This document shows, piece after piece, positions 54,778-63,948 of a DNA stretch of 64,000 bases (position 1 is the stretch's first letter; every line of letters starts with the position of its first letter). The translations under genes and the position numbers were made by a program. The stretch is from Arthrobacter sp. HY1533 (GTDB lineage: Bacteria > Actinomycetota > Actinomycetes > Actinomycetales > Micrococcaceae): contig NZ_JANKZF010000006.1 of NCBI RefSeq assembly GCF_027568515.1, forward strand, positions 186,001 to 250,000, given 5' to 3'. The notes beneath the pieces are model-generated. The model made no database searches. It was not told the DNA's origin and worked only from the letters and a program-made list of their open reading frames with translations.

Positions 54778-54808
54778 CAGCCGGCAAGCGCCAAAAGAAG
54801 GTACTGGA

Positions 54809-55756
54809 TTGTCCACCACCAAGCTCGCACCCCCCAAGGGGACAGGGCAGGCCGGCAAGGGTCGCATCGGAGACAAAGTGTTCTCCGGTGCGGCCCTGGG
54901 CGCCGGCGCGCTGATTGTTGCCGTGCTGTTCGCAGTGGCCCTGTTCCTTGTGGTCCAGGCCCTGCCAACCTTCAGCGCGGCCCCTGCCGACATCACCGGC
55001 GGTGAAGGCTTCCTTGCCTACATCTTCCCGATCGTCGTTGGCACGCTGATTGCTGCAACGATCGCCCTGCTCATTGCCACGCCCATCGGCGTGGCCGTGG
55101 CCCTGTTCATCTCGCACTATGCCCCGCGCAATCTTGCCAAGGGCCTGGGCTACCTGGTGGACCTCCTGGCAGCCATTCCGTCAGTGGTCTACGGCGCCTG
55201 GGGTGCCAGCTTCCTGGCCTCCTCGCTTAAGGACCCGTACGCCTGGCTGGCCGAGCACCTGGGCTGGATCCCGATCTTTGCAGGACCCGCCTCCGGCACG
55301 GGCAAGACCATCCTGACCGCAGGCATTGTCCTGGCCGTCATGGTCCTGCCCATCATTGCCTCACTCACCCGCGAGATTTTCCTGCAGGCACCCATGCTGC
55401 ACCAAGAAGCGGCGCTGGCCTTGGGGGCCACCCGGTGGGAAATGATCCGCATGGCAGTTCTTCCCTTCGCCCGCGGCGGCATCATCAGCGCCGTCATGCT
55501 GGGCCTGGGCCGTGCCCTGGGTGAAACCATGGCCGTGGCACTCGTCCTCTCCTCGGGGCCGCTGATCGCCTCGCTCATCCGCTCCGGCAACCAGACCATT
55601 GCCGCGGAAATTGCGCTGGACTTCCCGGAAGCCTTCGGCCTGCGCATGCACGAACTCATCGCCGCCGGCCTGGTGCTGTTCCTCATCACCCTGGCGGTCA
55701 ACATGGTGGCCCGTTGGATCATCAACCGCCACAAAGAATTCTCAGGAGCCAACTAG
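54809..55756 (+). CDS. pstC: Phosphate ABC transporter permease PstC
   Basis: 315 aa from TTG with AGAAGG upstream. Six membrane segments, the first at about 30-53, then a large loop and the ABC permease signature EAALALGATRWEMIRMAVLPFARGGI. It forms the membrane channel with PstA. It starts 31 nt after pstS and is directly followed by pstA. Confidence 0.95.
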   Translation: MSTTKLAPPKGTGQAGKGRIGDKVFSGAALGAGALIVAVLFAVALFLVVQALPTFSAAPADITGGEGFLAYIFPIVVGTLIAATIALLIATPIGVAVALFISHYAPRNLAKGLGYLVDLLAAIPSVVYGAWGASFLASSLKDPYAWLAEHLGWIPIFAGPASGTGKTILTAGIVLAVMVLPIIASLTREIFLQAPMLHQEAALALGATRWEMIRMAVLPFARGGIISAVMLGLGRALGETMAVALVLSSGPLIASLIRSGNQTIAAEIALDFPEAFGLRMHELIAAGLVLFLITLAVNMVARWIINRHKEFSGAN

Positions 55757-55757
55757 C

Positions 55758-56864
55758 ATGGCCACCGTACTGACCGAACGCAAGCGCTCCGCGCTCACCC
55801 GCGGCCGCCTGCCCCGCTACACGCCCTACGCAATTGCCGGCGGCGCCGTGGTGGTGGCCGCGGCGCTCATGTCCCTCATCGGCTTCAACGTCTTTGGCTG
55901 GGCAGTGCTCTCCGCGGTGCTCTTTGCCGCCGCCAACGTCACGGTCTCCGCCGCCGTCGAGGGCCGCCGCAAGGCCGTGGACAAGCTGGCCACCTCGCTC
56001 GTGGTGGGCGCGTTCCTCGTGGCCCTGCTGCCGCTGGTCTCGGTCATCTGGACCGTGCTGGCAAACGGCATCCCCGGGCTCCTGACCCCCGGCTTCCTGG
56101 GCACCTCAATGAACGGTGTGACGGGCGCCGTCGACAACGCCTCAGTCACCAACGGGACCCCCGTGTTGGGCGGCGCCTACCACGCACTTGTGGGCTCGGT
56201 GCTGATCACCCTCTGGGCCACCCTGATCTCCGTTCCCGTGGGCCTGCTGACAGCCATCTACCTGGTGGAATACAGCGCCGGCAACAAGTTCTCCAAGGTC
56301 ATCACCTTCCTGGTGGACGTCATGACCGGCATCCCCTCGATCGTGGCAGGCCTGTTCGCGGCCGCCTTCTTCGCCATGATCCTGGGCCCCGGCACGAAGA
56401 CGGGCTTCGTCGCCGCCGTCGCGCTTTCGGTGCTCATGATCCCCGTGGTGGTGCGCTCCAGCGAGGAAATGCTCAAGATCGTCCCGAACGAACTGCGCGA
56501 GGCCGCCTACGCACTGGGCGTCCGCAAGTGGCGCACCATCCTGAAGGTGGTCATTCCGACGGCGATCTCCGGCATCGCCTCCGGCGTCACCCTGGCAATC
56601 GCCCGCGTCATTGGCGAGACCGCCCCGCTGCTGGTCACGGCCGGATTCGCCACCAGCATCAACATGAACGTGTTTGCCGGCTGGATGTCCTCCCTGCCCA
56701 CGTTCATCTACACGCAGATCATGACGCCCACCTCGCCGTCGAACGCAGACCCGTCAACCCAGCGTGCCTGGGCCGCAGCCCTGCTGCTGATCATCCTTGT
56801 CATGCTCCTGAACCTCGGTGCCCGCCTCGTGGCCCGCATCTTTGCGCCGAAAACCGGCCGCTAA
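55758..56864 (+). CDS. pstA: Phosphate ABC transporter permease PstA
   Basis: 368 aa from ATG 55758, with CAGGAG upstream. Two extra N-terminal membrane segments (about 25-70) precede the usual six; the permease loop is [29 protein letters not shown]. Start is 1 nt after the pstC stop. The longer ORF beginning upstream lies within pstC and is rejected. Confidence 0.95.
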   Translation: MATVLTERKRSALTRGRLPRYTPYAIAGGAVVVAAALMSLIGFNVFGWAVLSAVLFAAANVTVSAAVEGRRKAVDKLATSLVVGAFLVALLPLVSVIWTVLANGIPGLLTPGFLGTSMNGVTGAVDNASVTNGTPVLGGAYHALVGSVLITLWATLISVPVGLLTAIYLVEYSAGNKFSKVITFLVDVMTGIPSIVAGLFAAAFFAMILGPGTKTGFVAAVALSVLMIPVVVRSSEEMLKIVPNELREAAYALGVRKWRTILKVVIPTAISGIASGVTLAIARVIGETAPLLVTAGFATSINMNVFAGWMSSLPTFIYTQIMTPTSPSNADPSTQRAWAAALLLIILVMLLNLGARLVARIFAPKTGR

Positions 56865-56889
56865 CTTTTTGCCAGAAGGAAAACCAGCT

Positions 56890-57669
56890 ATGTCCAAACG
56901 AATTGATGTCAGTGACCTGAACGTCTACTACGGCGATTTCCGCGCCGTGGAAGACGTGAACATCACCATTGAAGCCAAGTCCGTCACCGCCTTCATTGGC
57001 CCCTCCGGCTGCGGCAAGTCCACGTTCCTGCGCACCCTGAACCGCATGCACGAGGTCATCCCCGGCGCCCGCGTCGAGGGCAAGGTGCTGCTGGACGGCG
57101 ACAACCTCTACGGCGACGGCGTTGACCCCGTGACCGTGCGCAGCCAGATCGGCATGGTGTTCCAGCGGCCCAACCCGTTCCCCACCATGAGCATCCGCGA
57201 CAACGTGCTGGCCGGCGTCAAGCTCAACAGCCGCCGCATGCCCAAGTCCGACGCCGATGCGCTCGTGGAGAAGTCGCTGCGCGGCGCCAACCTGTGGAAC
57301 GAGGTCAAGGACCGCCTCGAGAAGCCCGGCTCCGGCCTGTCCGGCGGCCAGCAGCAGCGCCTGTGCATTGCCCGCGCCATCGCCGTCTCACCCGAGGTCA
57401 TCCTCATGGACGAGCCCTGCTCCGCCCTTGACCCCATCTCCACCCTGGCCATTGAGGACCTCATCAATGAGCTCAAGGACGAATACACGGTGGTCATCGT
57501 GACCCACAACATGCAGCAGGCAGCCCGCGTCTCCGACAAGACCGCCTTCTTCAACATTGCCGGGACCGGCAAGCCCGGCAAGCTCATCGAGTTCGCCGAC
57601 ACCACCACCATCTTCAACAACCCCTCCCAGAAGTCCACCGAAGACTACGTCTCCGGCCGCTTCGGATAA
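56890..57669 (+). CDS. pstB: Phosphate ABC transporter ATPase PstB
   Basis: 259 aa from ATG 56890 with AGAAGGA upstream. Walker [10 protein letters not shown], signature [14 protein letters not shown], Walker [14 protein letters not shown], and the switch His in VIVTHNM. It powers PstCA. No phoU follows here; a PhoU-like partner appears only with the Pit transporter gene. Confidence 0.97.
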   Translation: MSKRIDVSDLNVYYGDFRAVEDVNITIEAKSVTAFIGPSGCGKSTFLRTLNRMHEVIPGARVEGKVLLDGDNLYGDGVDPVTVRSQIGMVFQRPNPFPTMSIRDNVLAGVKLNSRRMPKSDADALVEKSLRGANLWNEVKDRLEKPGSGLSGGQQQRLCIARAIAVSPEVILMDEPCSALDPISTLAIEDLINELKDEYTVVIVTHNMQQAARVSDKTAFFNIAGTGKPGKLIEFADTTTIFNNPSQKSTEDYVSGRFG

Positions 57670-57672
57670 CCA

Positions 57673-57694
57673 CCGGGCGGCGGGTATCGCCCGG
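57673..57694 (+). terminator. Possible terminator after pstB
   Basis: CCGGGCG and CGCCCGG pair around an 8-nt loop, starting 4 nt after the stop. No T-run. Confidence 0.45.
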
Positions 57695-57759
57695 GACGCT
57701 CGCTGTCCAGTGTTACGGGGCTGTGAAGTGCCCAGATCCGCGGTGATTTGGGGCCGGGC

Positions 57760-57765
57760 TACGCT
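57760..57765 (+). promoter_or_regulatory. -10 box of a probable leaderless promoter
   Basis: TACGCT is 6 nt before the ATG at 57772; no ribosome site. Confidence 0.45.
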
Positions 57766-57771
57766 GAAAAC

Positions 57772-58872
57772 ATGACCTCACTTCCCGCCGTCCGCGGCGC
57801 ACACCTTGTTGGATCCATCAACCAGCCCACCGCCGCAGACACCCTGGAGATCGTGGCCGAAAACCTCGGCGCCCACGCTGCCCGCATCCCTGACGGCGAG
57901 GTGGGGGAGCGCTTTCACTGGATCCTGTTCCAGGGAACCCGCTTCGAGGCCGTTGACGGCCTGGGCCGCGTGCCGGGCGAACCGTTCATGGTCGCCGGCT
58001 TCGACCTGCGCAAGATCGTGCTGGACGGCACAGTGCCCGCCGCCGAGCTGAAGTTCGGGCCGCTGGGCTATGCCGAGGCCGCCCTGGCCAGCTATGCCGA
58101 CTTCAAGGCGCTGCGTGATGCCGGCACCATCGCTGCGGGCACCCGCTTCCAGGTGGCCATCCCCTCGCCCATGGCGCCCCTGGGCTCCTATGTTGCCCCC
58201 GCCGACCAGGCCGCCGTCTACCCGGCCTACGCCGCCGCCATGGAACGCGAAATTGCCGAGATTGCCGCAGTCATCCCGGCGGCCGAGCTGTCCATCCAAA
58301 TCGACCTGGCCGTCGAGTTCAGCCACATTGAAAAGGTGTCCGTCCGCGGCAACACCCCCGATTGCTGGTACGTGGAAGGCAACGACCCCTCCACGGAACA
58401 AATCATCGACGCCGCGACCACCATGGCCGCCGCTGTTGCCGCCACCATCCCGGACGACGTGGAATTCGGCATCCACCTTTGCTACGGCGACGTGGCCGAG
58501 AAGCACTTCACGGAGCCCGCCGACGCCGGCAACCTCACCGCCGTGGCGAACGCGCTTTCCGCCAAGATCTCCCGGCCCATCGGCTTCCTTCACCTGCCCG
58601 TGCCCATAGAGCGCGACGACGACGCCTACTTCGCGCCGCTGGCCTCCCTGGCGCTGCACCCCGAAACGGAGCTGTTCCTGGGCCTGGTGCACCACGAGGA
58701 CGGGGTTGCGGGTGCCATCAAGCGCATTGCGGCTGCCCGCCCGGCCGTCGCCACGGCAGGGCTGGCGGAGTTCGGCATCGCCACCGAGTGCGGCTTTGGC
58801 CGCGGACCGGCGGAGCGCACGGCCCCGCTGCTGCGCCTGCACGGGGACATCATCGCAGCCGCCAACGCCTGA
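57772..58872 (+). CDS. UROD/MetE-like (cobalamin-independent methionine synthase-like) protein
   Basis: 366 aa from ATG 57772. It has a TIM-barrel look: RGAHLVGSINQPTAADTLEIVAENLG, RIPDGEVGERFHWILFQGTR, FGIHLCYGDVAEKHF and a closing GLAEFGIATECGFGR. The last block, with its conserved Cys, resembles MetE and uroporphyrinogen-decarboxylase-like proteins. No substrate can be assigned; methyl transfer is a guess. It stands alone between the pst and pit genes, with a leaderless-type start and a strong terminator. Confidence 0.65.
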   Translation: MTSLPAVRGAHLVGSINQPTAADTLEIVAENLGAHAARIPDGEVGERFHWILFQGTRFEAVDGLGRVPGEPFMVAGFDLRKIVLDGTVPAAELKFGPLGYAEAALASYADFKALRDAGTIAAGTRFQVAIPSPMAPLGSYVAPADQAAVYPAYAAAMEREIAEIAAVIPAAELSIQIDLAVEFSHIEKVSVRGNTPDCWYVEGNDPSTEQIIDAATTMAAAVAATIPDDVEFGIHLCYGDVAEKHFTEPADAGNLTAVANALSAKISRPIGFLHLPVPIERDDDAYFAPLASLALHPETELFLGLVHHEDGVAGAIKRIAAARPAVATAGLAEFGIATECGFGRGPAERTAPLLRLHGDIIAAANA

Positions 58873-58884
58873 TCCGTAGGTCAA

Positions 58885-58933
58885 CTCGCACTCCTTGCCC
58901 CATCCGGACCCTGGATTGGGCAAGGAGTGCGAG
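58885..58933. terminator. Terminator between UROD/MetE-like and pit genes
   Basis: CTCGCACTCCTTGCCC pairs perfectly (16 bp) with GGGCAAGGAGTGCGAG around a 17-nt loop, between two convergent genes. Confidence 0.8.
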
Positions 58934-58957
58934 CTCGCGCGGCGATTTAAGCCTGGA

Positions 58958-59968
58958 CTAGGTCAGGGGTGACAGGGCCAGGAAAAACAAGGCACCCAGC
59001 AGCAGGCAGGCAACCGGGGTGGCCAGCCAGGCTACGGCAATGCGGGTGAGCACGCGCCCGTTGACGGAGGCGAAGCGCTGGTTGGCGCCCGCACCCACAA
59101 TGGCCGAGGTGACTGTGTGCGTGGTGGACAGCGGCATGTGCAGGCCGATCGCACCCACAAACAGCAGCCCCGCGCCCACCATCTGGGCCACAAAACCGCG
59201 CATGGGGTCAACCCGCACCAGGCGGTGGCCCATGGTGTGGGAGATCCGCCAGCCGCCGAACACCGTGCCGGCGGCCAGCAGCCCGGCCGTGAACAAGGGC
59301 ACCCATACGGGAATCTCGCCGGCCCCCACGAAACCGGCGGCCACGAGGGCAAACAGGACAACCGCCGTCGTGCGCTGGCCGTCCTGGAGCCCGTGCCCAA
59401 AGGCGACGGCGGCACCGGCCACCGACTGCAGCTGGCGCATCCGCCGGTTGACCATGCTCGGCGCCGTGTTCCGGACAGCCCAGGACGTGGGCTGGACGGC
59501 CAGGAAGGCCAGCACGAAGGCGACGATGGGGGAGACCAGCAGGGGCAGCAGGACCAGTGTCAGCATGGTGGTGTTGATGCCGTCCAGGGGCGGGTGCCCA
59601 ATGACGGCGGAGCCCAGGGAAGCGCCCACGAGCGCGCTGATCAGGGCATGGGTGGATGAGGACGGGTAGCCGCGCCACCACAGGTAGATGCCCCACAGGC
59701 AGGCGGCGATAAGTGCCGCCAGCAGCAGCACCAGGCCGTTGCGCCCCGGCGGGACCGTAAACAGCCTGTCGGCAAAGGCGGCCGTGAGGGCCACGCTGGC
59801 CAGTGCCCCCACGCAGTTGAACACGCCGGCCAGCAGGACGGCGAGCGAGGGAGTCAGTGCGCGCGTGCGAACCGAGAGCGCCACGGCGGCGGAGGCGTCA
59901 CGGAAGCCGTTGAGGAACGCAAAAACCGCGGCGACGGCGATGACCGCGCCGAGCAGGAACCCCACCAA
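58958..59968 (-). CDS. pit: Inorganic phosphate transporter, Pit family
   Basis: 336 aa. Start is TTG 59968 or GTG 59965; AAGGAG lies before both. About ten membrane segments. FLNGFRDASAAVAL and FGHGLQDGQRTTAVVLFAL are the two inverted Pit repeats (NGFxDA; GHGxxDGQ). It carries metal-phosphate with protons, usually a low-affinity route beside Pst. It is encoded directly after its DUF47 partner (2-nt gap), which suggests one complex. Confidence 0.92.
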   Translation of the reverse strand: MVGFLLGAVIAVAAVFAFLNGFRDASAAVALSVRTRALTPSLAVLLAGVFNCVGALASVALTAAFADRLFTVPPGRNGLVLLLAALIAACLWGIYLWWRGYPSSSTHALISALVGASLGSAVIGHPPLDGINTTMLTLVLLPLLVSPIVAFVLAFLAVQPTSWAVRNTAPSMVNRRMRQLQSVAGAAVAFGHGLQDGQRTTAVVLFALVAAGFVGAGEIPVWVPLFTAGLLAAGTVFGGWRISHTMGHRLVRVDPMRGFVAQMVGAGLLFVGAIGLHMPLSTTHTVTSAIVGAGANQRFASVNGRVLTRIAVAWLATPVACLLLGALFFLALSPLT

Positions 59969-59970
59969 GG

Positions 59971-60591
59971 TCAGGACTCCTTGACGATGATGCTGCCCAC
60001 CTGCGTGGCCACCATGCGCATCTGGCGGCTGGCTGCGGCCAACTGGCCGGCAAGGTTGCTGTACTTGGCAAACGTTGAGGGGCTGTGGGCGTCCAGGAGC
60101 TCGGCCACGATGACACGGTGGGTGTGGTCGGCCCGCTTGGACAGGCGCAGGACCTCCAGCCAGTAGTCCTCCAGGCTGTCGAGGTCGTTGAGGGCCTTCA
60201 TGGCCGCGGCTGTCAGCTCGGCCTGGCGGGAGAGGATTTCCAGCTGGTCGCTGACGCGGGTGGGGATGCGGTCCAGCGTGTAGAGCTCAATGACCTCCCC
60301 GGCGCCCGTGAGCATTTCGGAGGTCTCGTTGAGCAGCTGGCCCAGCGCGTACATGTCCTCGCGTGGCAGCGGGTTGATGAAGCTGGTGCGCATGTTGGTC
60401 AGCAGCGTTGCAAAATCTGCCGTTGACGCGGCCTCGTGCCGGCGCAGCGATTCGGTGAGTGCGGCGAAGTCCCCGCGGCCCGCCCCGAGCAGTTCGGCCA
60501 GCGTCTGGGTGCCGGCCAGGATGTGCTCGGACATGCGGGCCAGTGCCTGCAGCCCTGCCGTCTCCTGGGGGAAAAGTCGAAGCTTCACCAT
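59971..60591 (-). CDS. DUF47/PhoU-like Pit accessory protein
   Basis: 206 aa from ATG 60591 (AAAGG upstream). Start MVKLRLFPQETAGLQALARMSEHI and the PhoU-like helical repeats (FINPLPREDMYALGQLLNETSEMLTGAGEVIELY) match the DUF47 family, regulators paired with Pit transporters. The gene precedes pit, and its 5' region has three GGAA decamer repeats and a long inverted repeat. Confidence 0.9.
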   Translation of the reverse strand: MVKLRLFPQETAGLQALARMSEHILAGTQTLAELLGAGRGDFAALTESLRRHEAASTADFATLLTNMRTSFINPLPREDMYALGQLLNETSEMLTGAGEVIELYTLDRIPTRVSDQLEILSRQAELTAAAMKALNDLDSLEDYWLEVLRLSKRADHTHRVIVAELLDAHSPSTFAKYSNLAGQLAAASRQMRMVATQVGSIIVKES

Positions 60592-60611
60592 GGGGCCTTT
60601 GCGATAGCGGA

Positions 60612-60640
60612 TTCCAGCAGGTTCCGGGTGGTTCCAGGGC
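60612..60640 (-). repeat. Three 10-nt direct repeats before the pit operon
   Basis: On the minus strand CTGGAACCAC, CCGGAACCTG and CTGGAATCCG follow each other with a 10-nt period, 21-49 nt before the start codon. One helical turn apart, they could be a regulator binding array. Confidence 0.45.
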
Positions 60641-60643
60641 ATA

Positions 60644-60737
60644 AAAGTGGTGTCGAACCGGGAGCGCCTCTCGGCACTGGGCCGCTCGAAGCGGCTATAA
60701 AATGGAGCCCGGGGGTTCCACGGTTCGACACCGCTTT
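60644..60737. repeat. 17-bp inverted repeat upstream of the pit operon
   Basis: AAAGTGGTGTCGAACCG (60644-60660) and CGGTTCGACACCGCTTT (60721-60737) pair over 17 bp with one T-G. Between them GCCGCT/AGCGGC (60681-60695) makes an inner hairpin and TATAAA follows. The interval 60592-60793 contains no gene. Confidence 0.55.
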
Positions 60738-60793
60738 CAGTCTTCTACGTCCTGCCCCGGCTGTCAACTGGAGCCGTTTTTGCGGGCCTTGTG

Positions 60794-61441
60794 CTAGTCC
60801 AATTCACCCTTGCGCCACGACTTCGCGGCACCCTCCAGGTCCTCCGCCGTGCGGACCAGTTGGTGGGCTTTTTTGGTCAGCGCGGAGGCGTGCTCGGAGT
60901 GTGCCGCCTCCCGCTCCACGGCCATGGTTGCCTGGCCCAGGGCCACGACGCGGCAGAACGCGGCGGAACGGTCAAGCGCAACGTCGAAGTCGCCGTCGAA
61001 CGCGCCGGACAGGATGGCGTTGGCCATGGTGGTGATTTCCTCGGCGCCGGGAGGCTCGGCCACGCCGGCCACCGCGTTGGCCACCTGGGCCTTCTGCTGG
61101 CCCGCGCGGAAGAAGACGCTGATGCCCTCGGGGTCCTGCAGGGTTGCGGCTCGCAGGGCGTACAGGCGCCACAGGGCGCCGGGCAGGGAACGGGCGGGGC
61201 TCGCGGCCCACATCTCGGCGATGGCCTCAAGGCCCTGCTTGTCCGCAAGCTTGACCAGGCGCTTGGTGACCTCGGGGTCATTGCTGGCGCGGCCGCTGTT
61301 CACCAGGGCCCGGGCAGCAAGGTGCGCTGCCTCGGAGACGCGGGCCGGGTCCGTGCCGCCCGCGAACGGCTCAAAATCGGCGGGTGCAAAGGGCACCGGC
61401 TTGTGGGGGCGGGGAGCGCTGGCGGCTGGTCGATCGTTCAT
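60794..61441 (-). CDS. Conserved actinobacterial protein of unknown function
   Basis: 215 aa, soluble. Start PVPFAPADFEPFAGGTDPARVSEAAHLAARALV, middle GALWRLYALRAATLQDPEG and a helical end with many Ala, Glu and Lys. No signal peptide, no membrane segment, no recognised motif. I know similar proteins only as hypothetical in actinobacteria. It lies between the pit genes and tRNA-Lys and is transcribed away from the tRNA. Confidence 0.7.
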   Translation of the reverse strand: MNDRPAASAPRPHKPVPFAPADFEPFAGGTDPARVSEAAHLAARALVNSGRASNDPEVTKRLVKLADKQGLEAIAEMWAASPARSLPGALWRLYALRAATLQDPEGISVFFRAGQQKAQVANAVAGVAEPPGAEEITTMANAILSGAFDGDFDVALDRSAAFCRVVALGQATMAVEREAAHSEHASALTKKAHQLVRTAEDLEGAAKSWRKGELD

Positions 61442-61577
61442 GAGACGACACTACCCCCGCTGCCGTGCCGGGTCGAGGGAACTGGCGGGCGGCACGACAA
61501 ATCCGTGGACCGCCCGCAGCGGCAGCGATGGGCGGCATGGCGCGGGACGGGAGGTGCTCCTCCTCGGTGCGGCGCAA

Positions 61578-61608
61578 TTGCATTCTGTGCCGTACCGTGC
61601 GGTAGTCT
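61578..61608 (+). promoter_or_regulatory. Possible promoter of tRNA-Lys
   Basis: TTGCAT (61578-61583), 19-nt spacer, TAGTCT (61603-61608), about 55 nt before the tRNA. Confidence 0.4.
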
Positions 61609-61663
61609 GATATGCGTCAACTTTGCAAGGGTGGGGACACCTTTTGGAAGCTGGCAACAGGTC

Positions 61664-61736
61664 GGGCCTTTAGCTCAGTTGGTAGAGCATCGGACTTTTA
61701 ATCCGTGGGTCATGGGTTCGAGCCCCATAGGGCCCA
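61664..61736 (+). tRNA. tRNA-Lys (anticodon TTT)
   Basis: 73 nt. Acceptor GGGCCTT pairs with AGGGCCC; D-arm with AGCTCAGTTGGTAGAGC; anticodon loop CTTTTAA with TTT at 61697-61699; T-arm GGGTTCGAGCCC. The CCA end is not encoded. A T-rich terminator follows. Confidence 0.97.
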
Positions 61737-61745
61737 CCGCTATAG

Positions 61746-61793
61746 CCGCAGGCCGGCACCATGAACCATGGTGCCGGACTGCGGTTCTTTTTT
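61746..61793 (+). terminator. Terminator after tRNA-Lys
   Basis: CCGCAG...CCGGCACCAT pairs with ATGGTGCCGG...TGCGG around GAACC, followed by TTCTTTTTT. Confidence 0.92.
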
Positions 61794-61853
61794 GTTTCAC
61801 CCGGCAGTAACGGTGAAATGCTCAGCTCCGGTGCAGGATGGCAAAATGGAGCC

Positions 61854-62687
61854 ATGACAACCAACGCCCCCGCACTTGCCCTGACCATCGCCGGCTCCGA
61901 AGCGACTGGCGGTGCCGGTGCCCAGGCCGACCTCAAGACGTTCCAGGAACTGGGCGTCTTCGGCATTGTGAACCTGACCTGCATTGTCTCCTTTGACCCC
62001 AAGGACAACTGGAACCACCGCTTCGTGCCCGTGGACCAGCAGGTCATTGCCGACCAGCTGGAAGCCACCACGGCCGCCTACGGCGCAAACTCCGGTGCCC
62101 CCACCACGCTTGAGACGGTCAAGATTGGCATGCTGGGCAGCCCGGCCACCATCAGCACAGTGGAAACCGCACTGAAAAATGCCGCATTCAAGCACATCGT
62201 GCTGGACCCGGTGCTGATCTGCAAGGGCCAGGAGCCCGGCCACGCGCTGGACACCGACCAGGCGCTCAAGGCGCAGATCCTGCCGCTGGCCACCTTTGTC
62301 ACGCCCAACCACTTCGAGGCCGAGTCACTCTCCGGCCTGGCCATCAACAATGTCGAGGACCTGAAGGCTGCGGCCCGCAAGATCCATGAAATCAGCGGTG
62401 CGGCGGTTCTCGCCAAGGGCGGGGTGCGGCTGGAAGGCGGCGACGCCGTCGACGTTTTCTTTGACGGTGAAACCCTCGAGGTCCTGTCCTCCCCGAAGGT
62501 TGGCGAGGTGGCTGTTTCCGGCGCCGGCTGCTCCCTGGCCGCCGCCGTCACGGCCGAGCTGGCCAAGGGCGCCACCCCGCTGGAGGCCGCCCGCACGGCC
62601 AAGGCATTTGTCACCGAGGGCATCAAGAACCGCGTCACCTCCGGCGCCCCGTTCACGGCCCTGTGGCAGGGCGGCGCAGCCTCCTGA
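61854..62687 (+). CDS. PdxK/ThiD-family kinase (pyridoxine or HMP kinase)
   Basis: 277 aa from ATG 61854 (GGAG upstream; the longer ORF overlaps the tRNA terminator). [29 protein letters not shown] is the start of the ribokinase-like HMP/pyridoxal kinases, then [16 protein letters not shown], and [18 protein letters not shown] with a GAGC anion hole. That GAGC (with Cys) is more typical of the PdxK type than of ThiD (GTGC), so pyridoxine kinase is favoured; HMP kinase activity cannot be excluded. Confidence 0.85.
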   Translation: MTTNAPALALTIAGSEATGGAGAQADLKTFQELGVFGIVNLTCIVSFDPKDNWNHRFVPVDQQVIADQLEATTAAYGANSGAPTTLETVKIGMLGSPATISTVETALKNAAFKHIVLDPVLICKGQEPGHALDTDQALKAQILPLATFVTPNHFEAESLSGLAINNVEDLKAAARKIHEISGAAVLAKGGVRLEGGDAVDVFFDGETLEVLSSPKVGEVAVSGAGCSLAAAVTAELAKGATPLEAARTAKAFVTEGIKNRVTSGAPFTALWQGGAAS

Positions 62688-62752
62688 AATAGGGCAGAAA
62701 GGCTGGTGCCGGAGCTGTTGCCAGCGCCAGCCTCGTGTGCCAAGCTCACCTT

Positions 62753-63088
62753 ATGAGTGTGAATGAAGCCCTGGAAGCAGACCCCTTCGACGCCTCGGTG
62801 CGCATGGCCCGCAACGATGCCCGCCACCGCTATGAACTCCACATGGGGGATGAACTGGCGGTCATCATCGTTTTCAAGGACCTGCCCGGGCACATCGACC
62901 TCATCCACACTGTCAGCCAGCCGGGTTTCGAGGGGCGGGGGCTGGCCAAGGTCCTGGTCCGCTACGCGCTCGATGACGTGGTGGCCGCCGGCAAGCGCAT
63001 CATCCCGCATTGCCCCTATGTGCGGCGCTTCCTGGGCCAGCACCCGGAACCTTATGTGCAATACACGGACTACCCGGAGGAATCCTAG
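62753..63088 (+). CDS. Small GNAT acetyltransferase (YjdJ-like)
   Basis: 111 aa from ATG 62753. RYELHMGDELAVIIVFKDLPGHIDLIHT, then TVSQPGFEGRGLAKVLVRYAL with the acetyl-CoA loop (GFEGRGLAKVL), and IIPHCPYVRRFLGQHPEY-like IPHCPYVRRFLGQHPE. This is the short YjdJ/COG2388 group, target unknown. Stop is directly followed by the SDR GTG. Confidence 0.88.
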   Translation: MSVNEALEADPFDASVRMARNDARHRYELHMGDELAVIIVFKDLPGHIDLIHTVSQPGFEGRGLAKVLVRYALDDVVAAGKRIIPHCPYVRRFLGQHPEPYVQYTDYPEES

Positions 63089-63850
63089 GTGGTTCGCCCT
63101 CTCGCACTGGTCACGGGCGCCACGTCCGGGCTCGGTGCCGAGTTTGCCCAGCAGCTGGGCCGCGCGCAGCACGACCTGGTGCTTGTTGCCCGCGACGCCC
63201 AGCGCCTCGAGGCCAAGGCGGTGCGGCTGCGCAATGACTTTGGCATTGACGTCCAGGTCCTGCCTGCGGACCTGGTGACGGACGACGGCGTTGCCTCCGT
63301 GGCCGCCCGGCTTGTGGACCCTGCCGTCCCCGTCTCCGTGCTGGTCAACAACGCCGGTTTCAGCCTGGTGAAGGCCTTTGAGAAGAATTCCGTCCAGGAG
63401 GAGGCCGCACACCTGCGCATCCTGGTCCAGACGCCCTTGGAACTGAGCCATGCGGCCCTTCCCGGCATGCTGAAACGGGGCTGCGGGCGCATTATCAATG
63501 TCTCCAGCGTCTCCGCGTTCATTCCGCGCGGAAGCTACGGGGCGGCCAAGGCGTGGGGCGTCAGCTTCAGCCGCTTCGCCAATCTGCGCTACGGCCCGGG
63601 CGGGGTCAAGGTCACGGCCGTGTGCCCGGGCTTTGTGCACACCGAATTCCATGAACGCATGGGCGCCAACATGGGCGCAGTGAAGCCCTGGATGTGGCTG
63701 AACGCCGAGCAGGTGGTTCGCGAGGGCCTGGCCGACAACGCGGCCGGCAAGGCGGTCTCCATCCCGTCCCGGCGATACAGGGTGCTCATGGCGGCCAGCC
63801 GCCTTGTTCCTGACCGGTTGTCGGCCGCGGCAGGCAACCGCGGCCGCTGA
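63089..63850 (+). CDS. Short-chain dehydrogenase/reductase
   Basis: 253 aa from GTG with GGAGGAA upstream. ALVTGATSGLGAEFA (TGxxxGxG nucleotide motif), LVNNAGF, catalytic Ser in IINVSSVSAF and the YxxxK in SYGAAKAW. It is a classical SDR, probably NADPH-linked, of unknown substrate. It is co-transcribed with the small acetyltransferase. Confidence 0.92.
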   Translation: MVRPLALVTGATSGLGAEFAQQLGRAQHDLVLVARDAQRLEAKAVRLRNDFGIDVQVLPADLVTDDGVASVAARLVDPAVPVSVLVNNAGFSLVKAFEKNSVQEEAAHLRILVQTPLELSHAALPGMLKRGCGRIINVSSVSAFIPRGSYGAAKAWGVSFSRFANLRYGPGGVKVTAVCPGFVHTEFHERMGANMGAVKPWMWLNAEQVVREGLADNAAGKAVSIPSRRYRVLMAASRLVPDRLSAAAGNRGR

Positions 63851-63878
63851 ATTCCCCGCGTCCGCAACCCCGTGTGGG

Positions 63879-63930
63879 TGCCAAAAGGGTGGGGGCGCAT
63901 GCCATTGCATGCGCCCCCACCCTTTTGGCA
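63879..63930. terminator. Long hairpin terminator
   Basis: TGCCAAAAGGGTGGGGGCGC continues to a 24-bp perfect stem with the reverse strand around CATT, between two convergent genes. Confidence 0.85.
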
Positions 63931-63948
63931 ATCGTGCTGCCGTGCCTG

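Noticed and set aside
60715-60737. tRNA T-arm-like GGTTCGACACC near the pit operon
   Set aside because: No acceptor, D or anticodon arm can be built around it; it is one arm of the inverted repeat.
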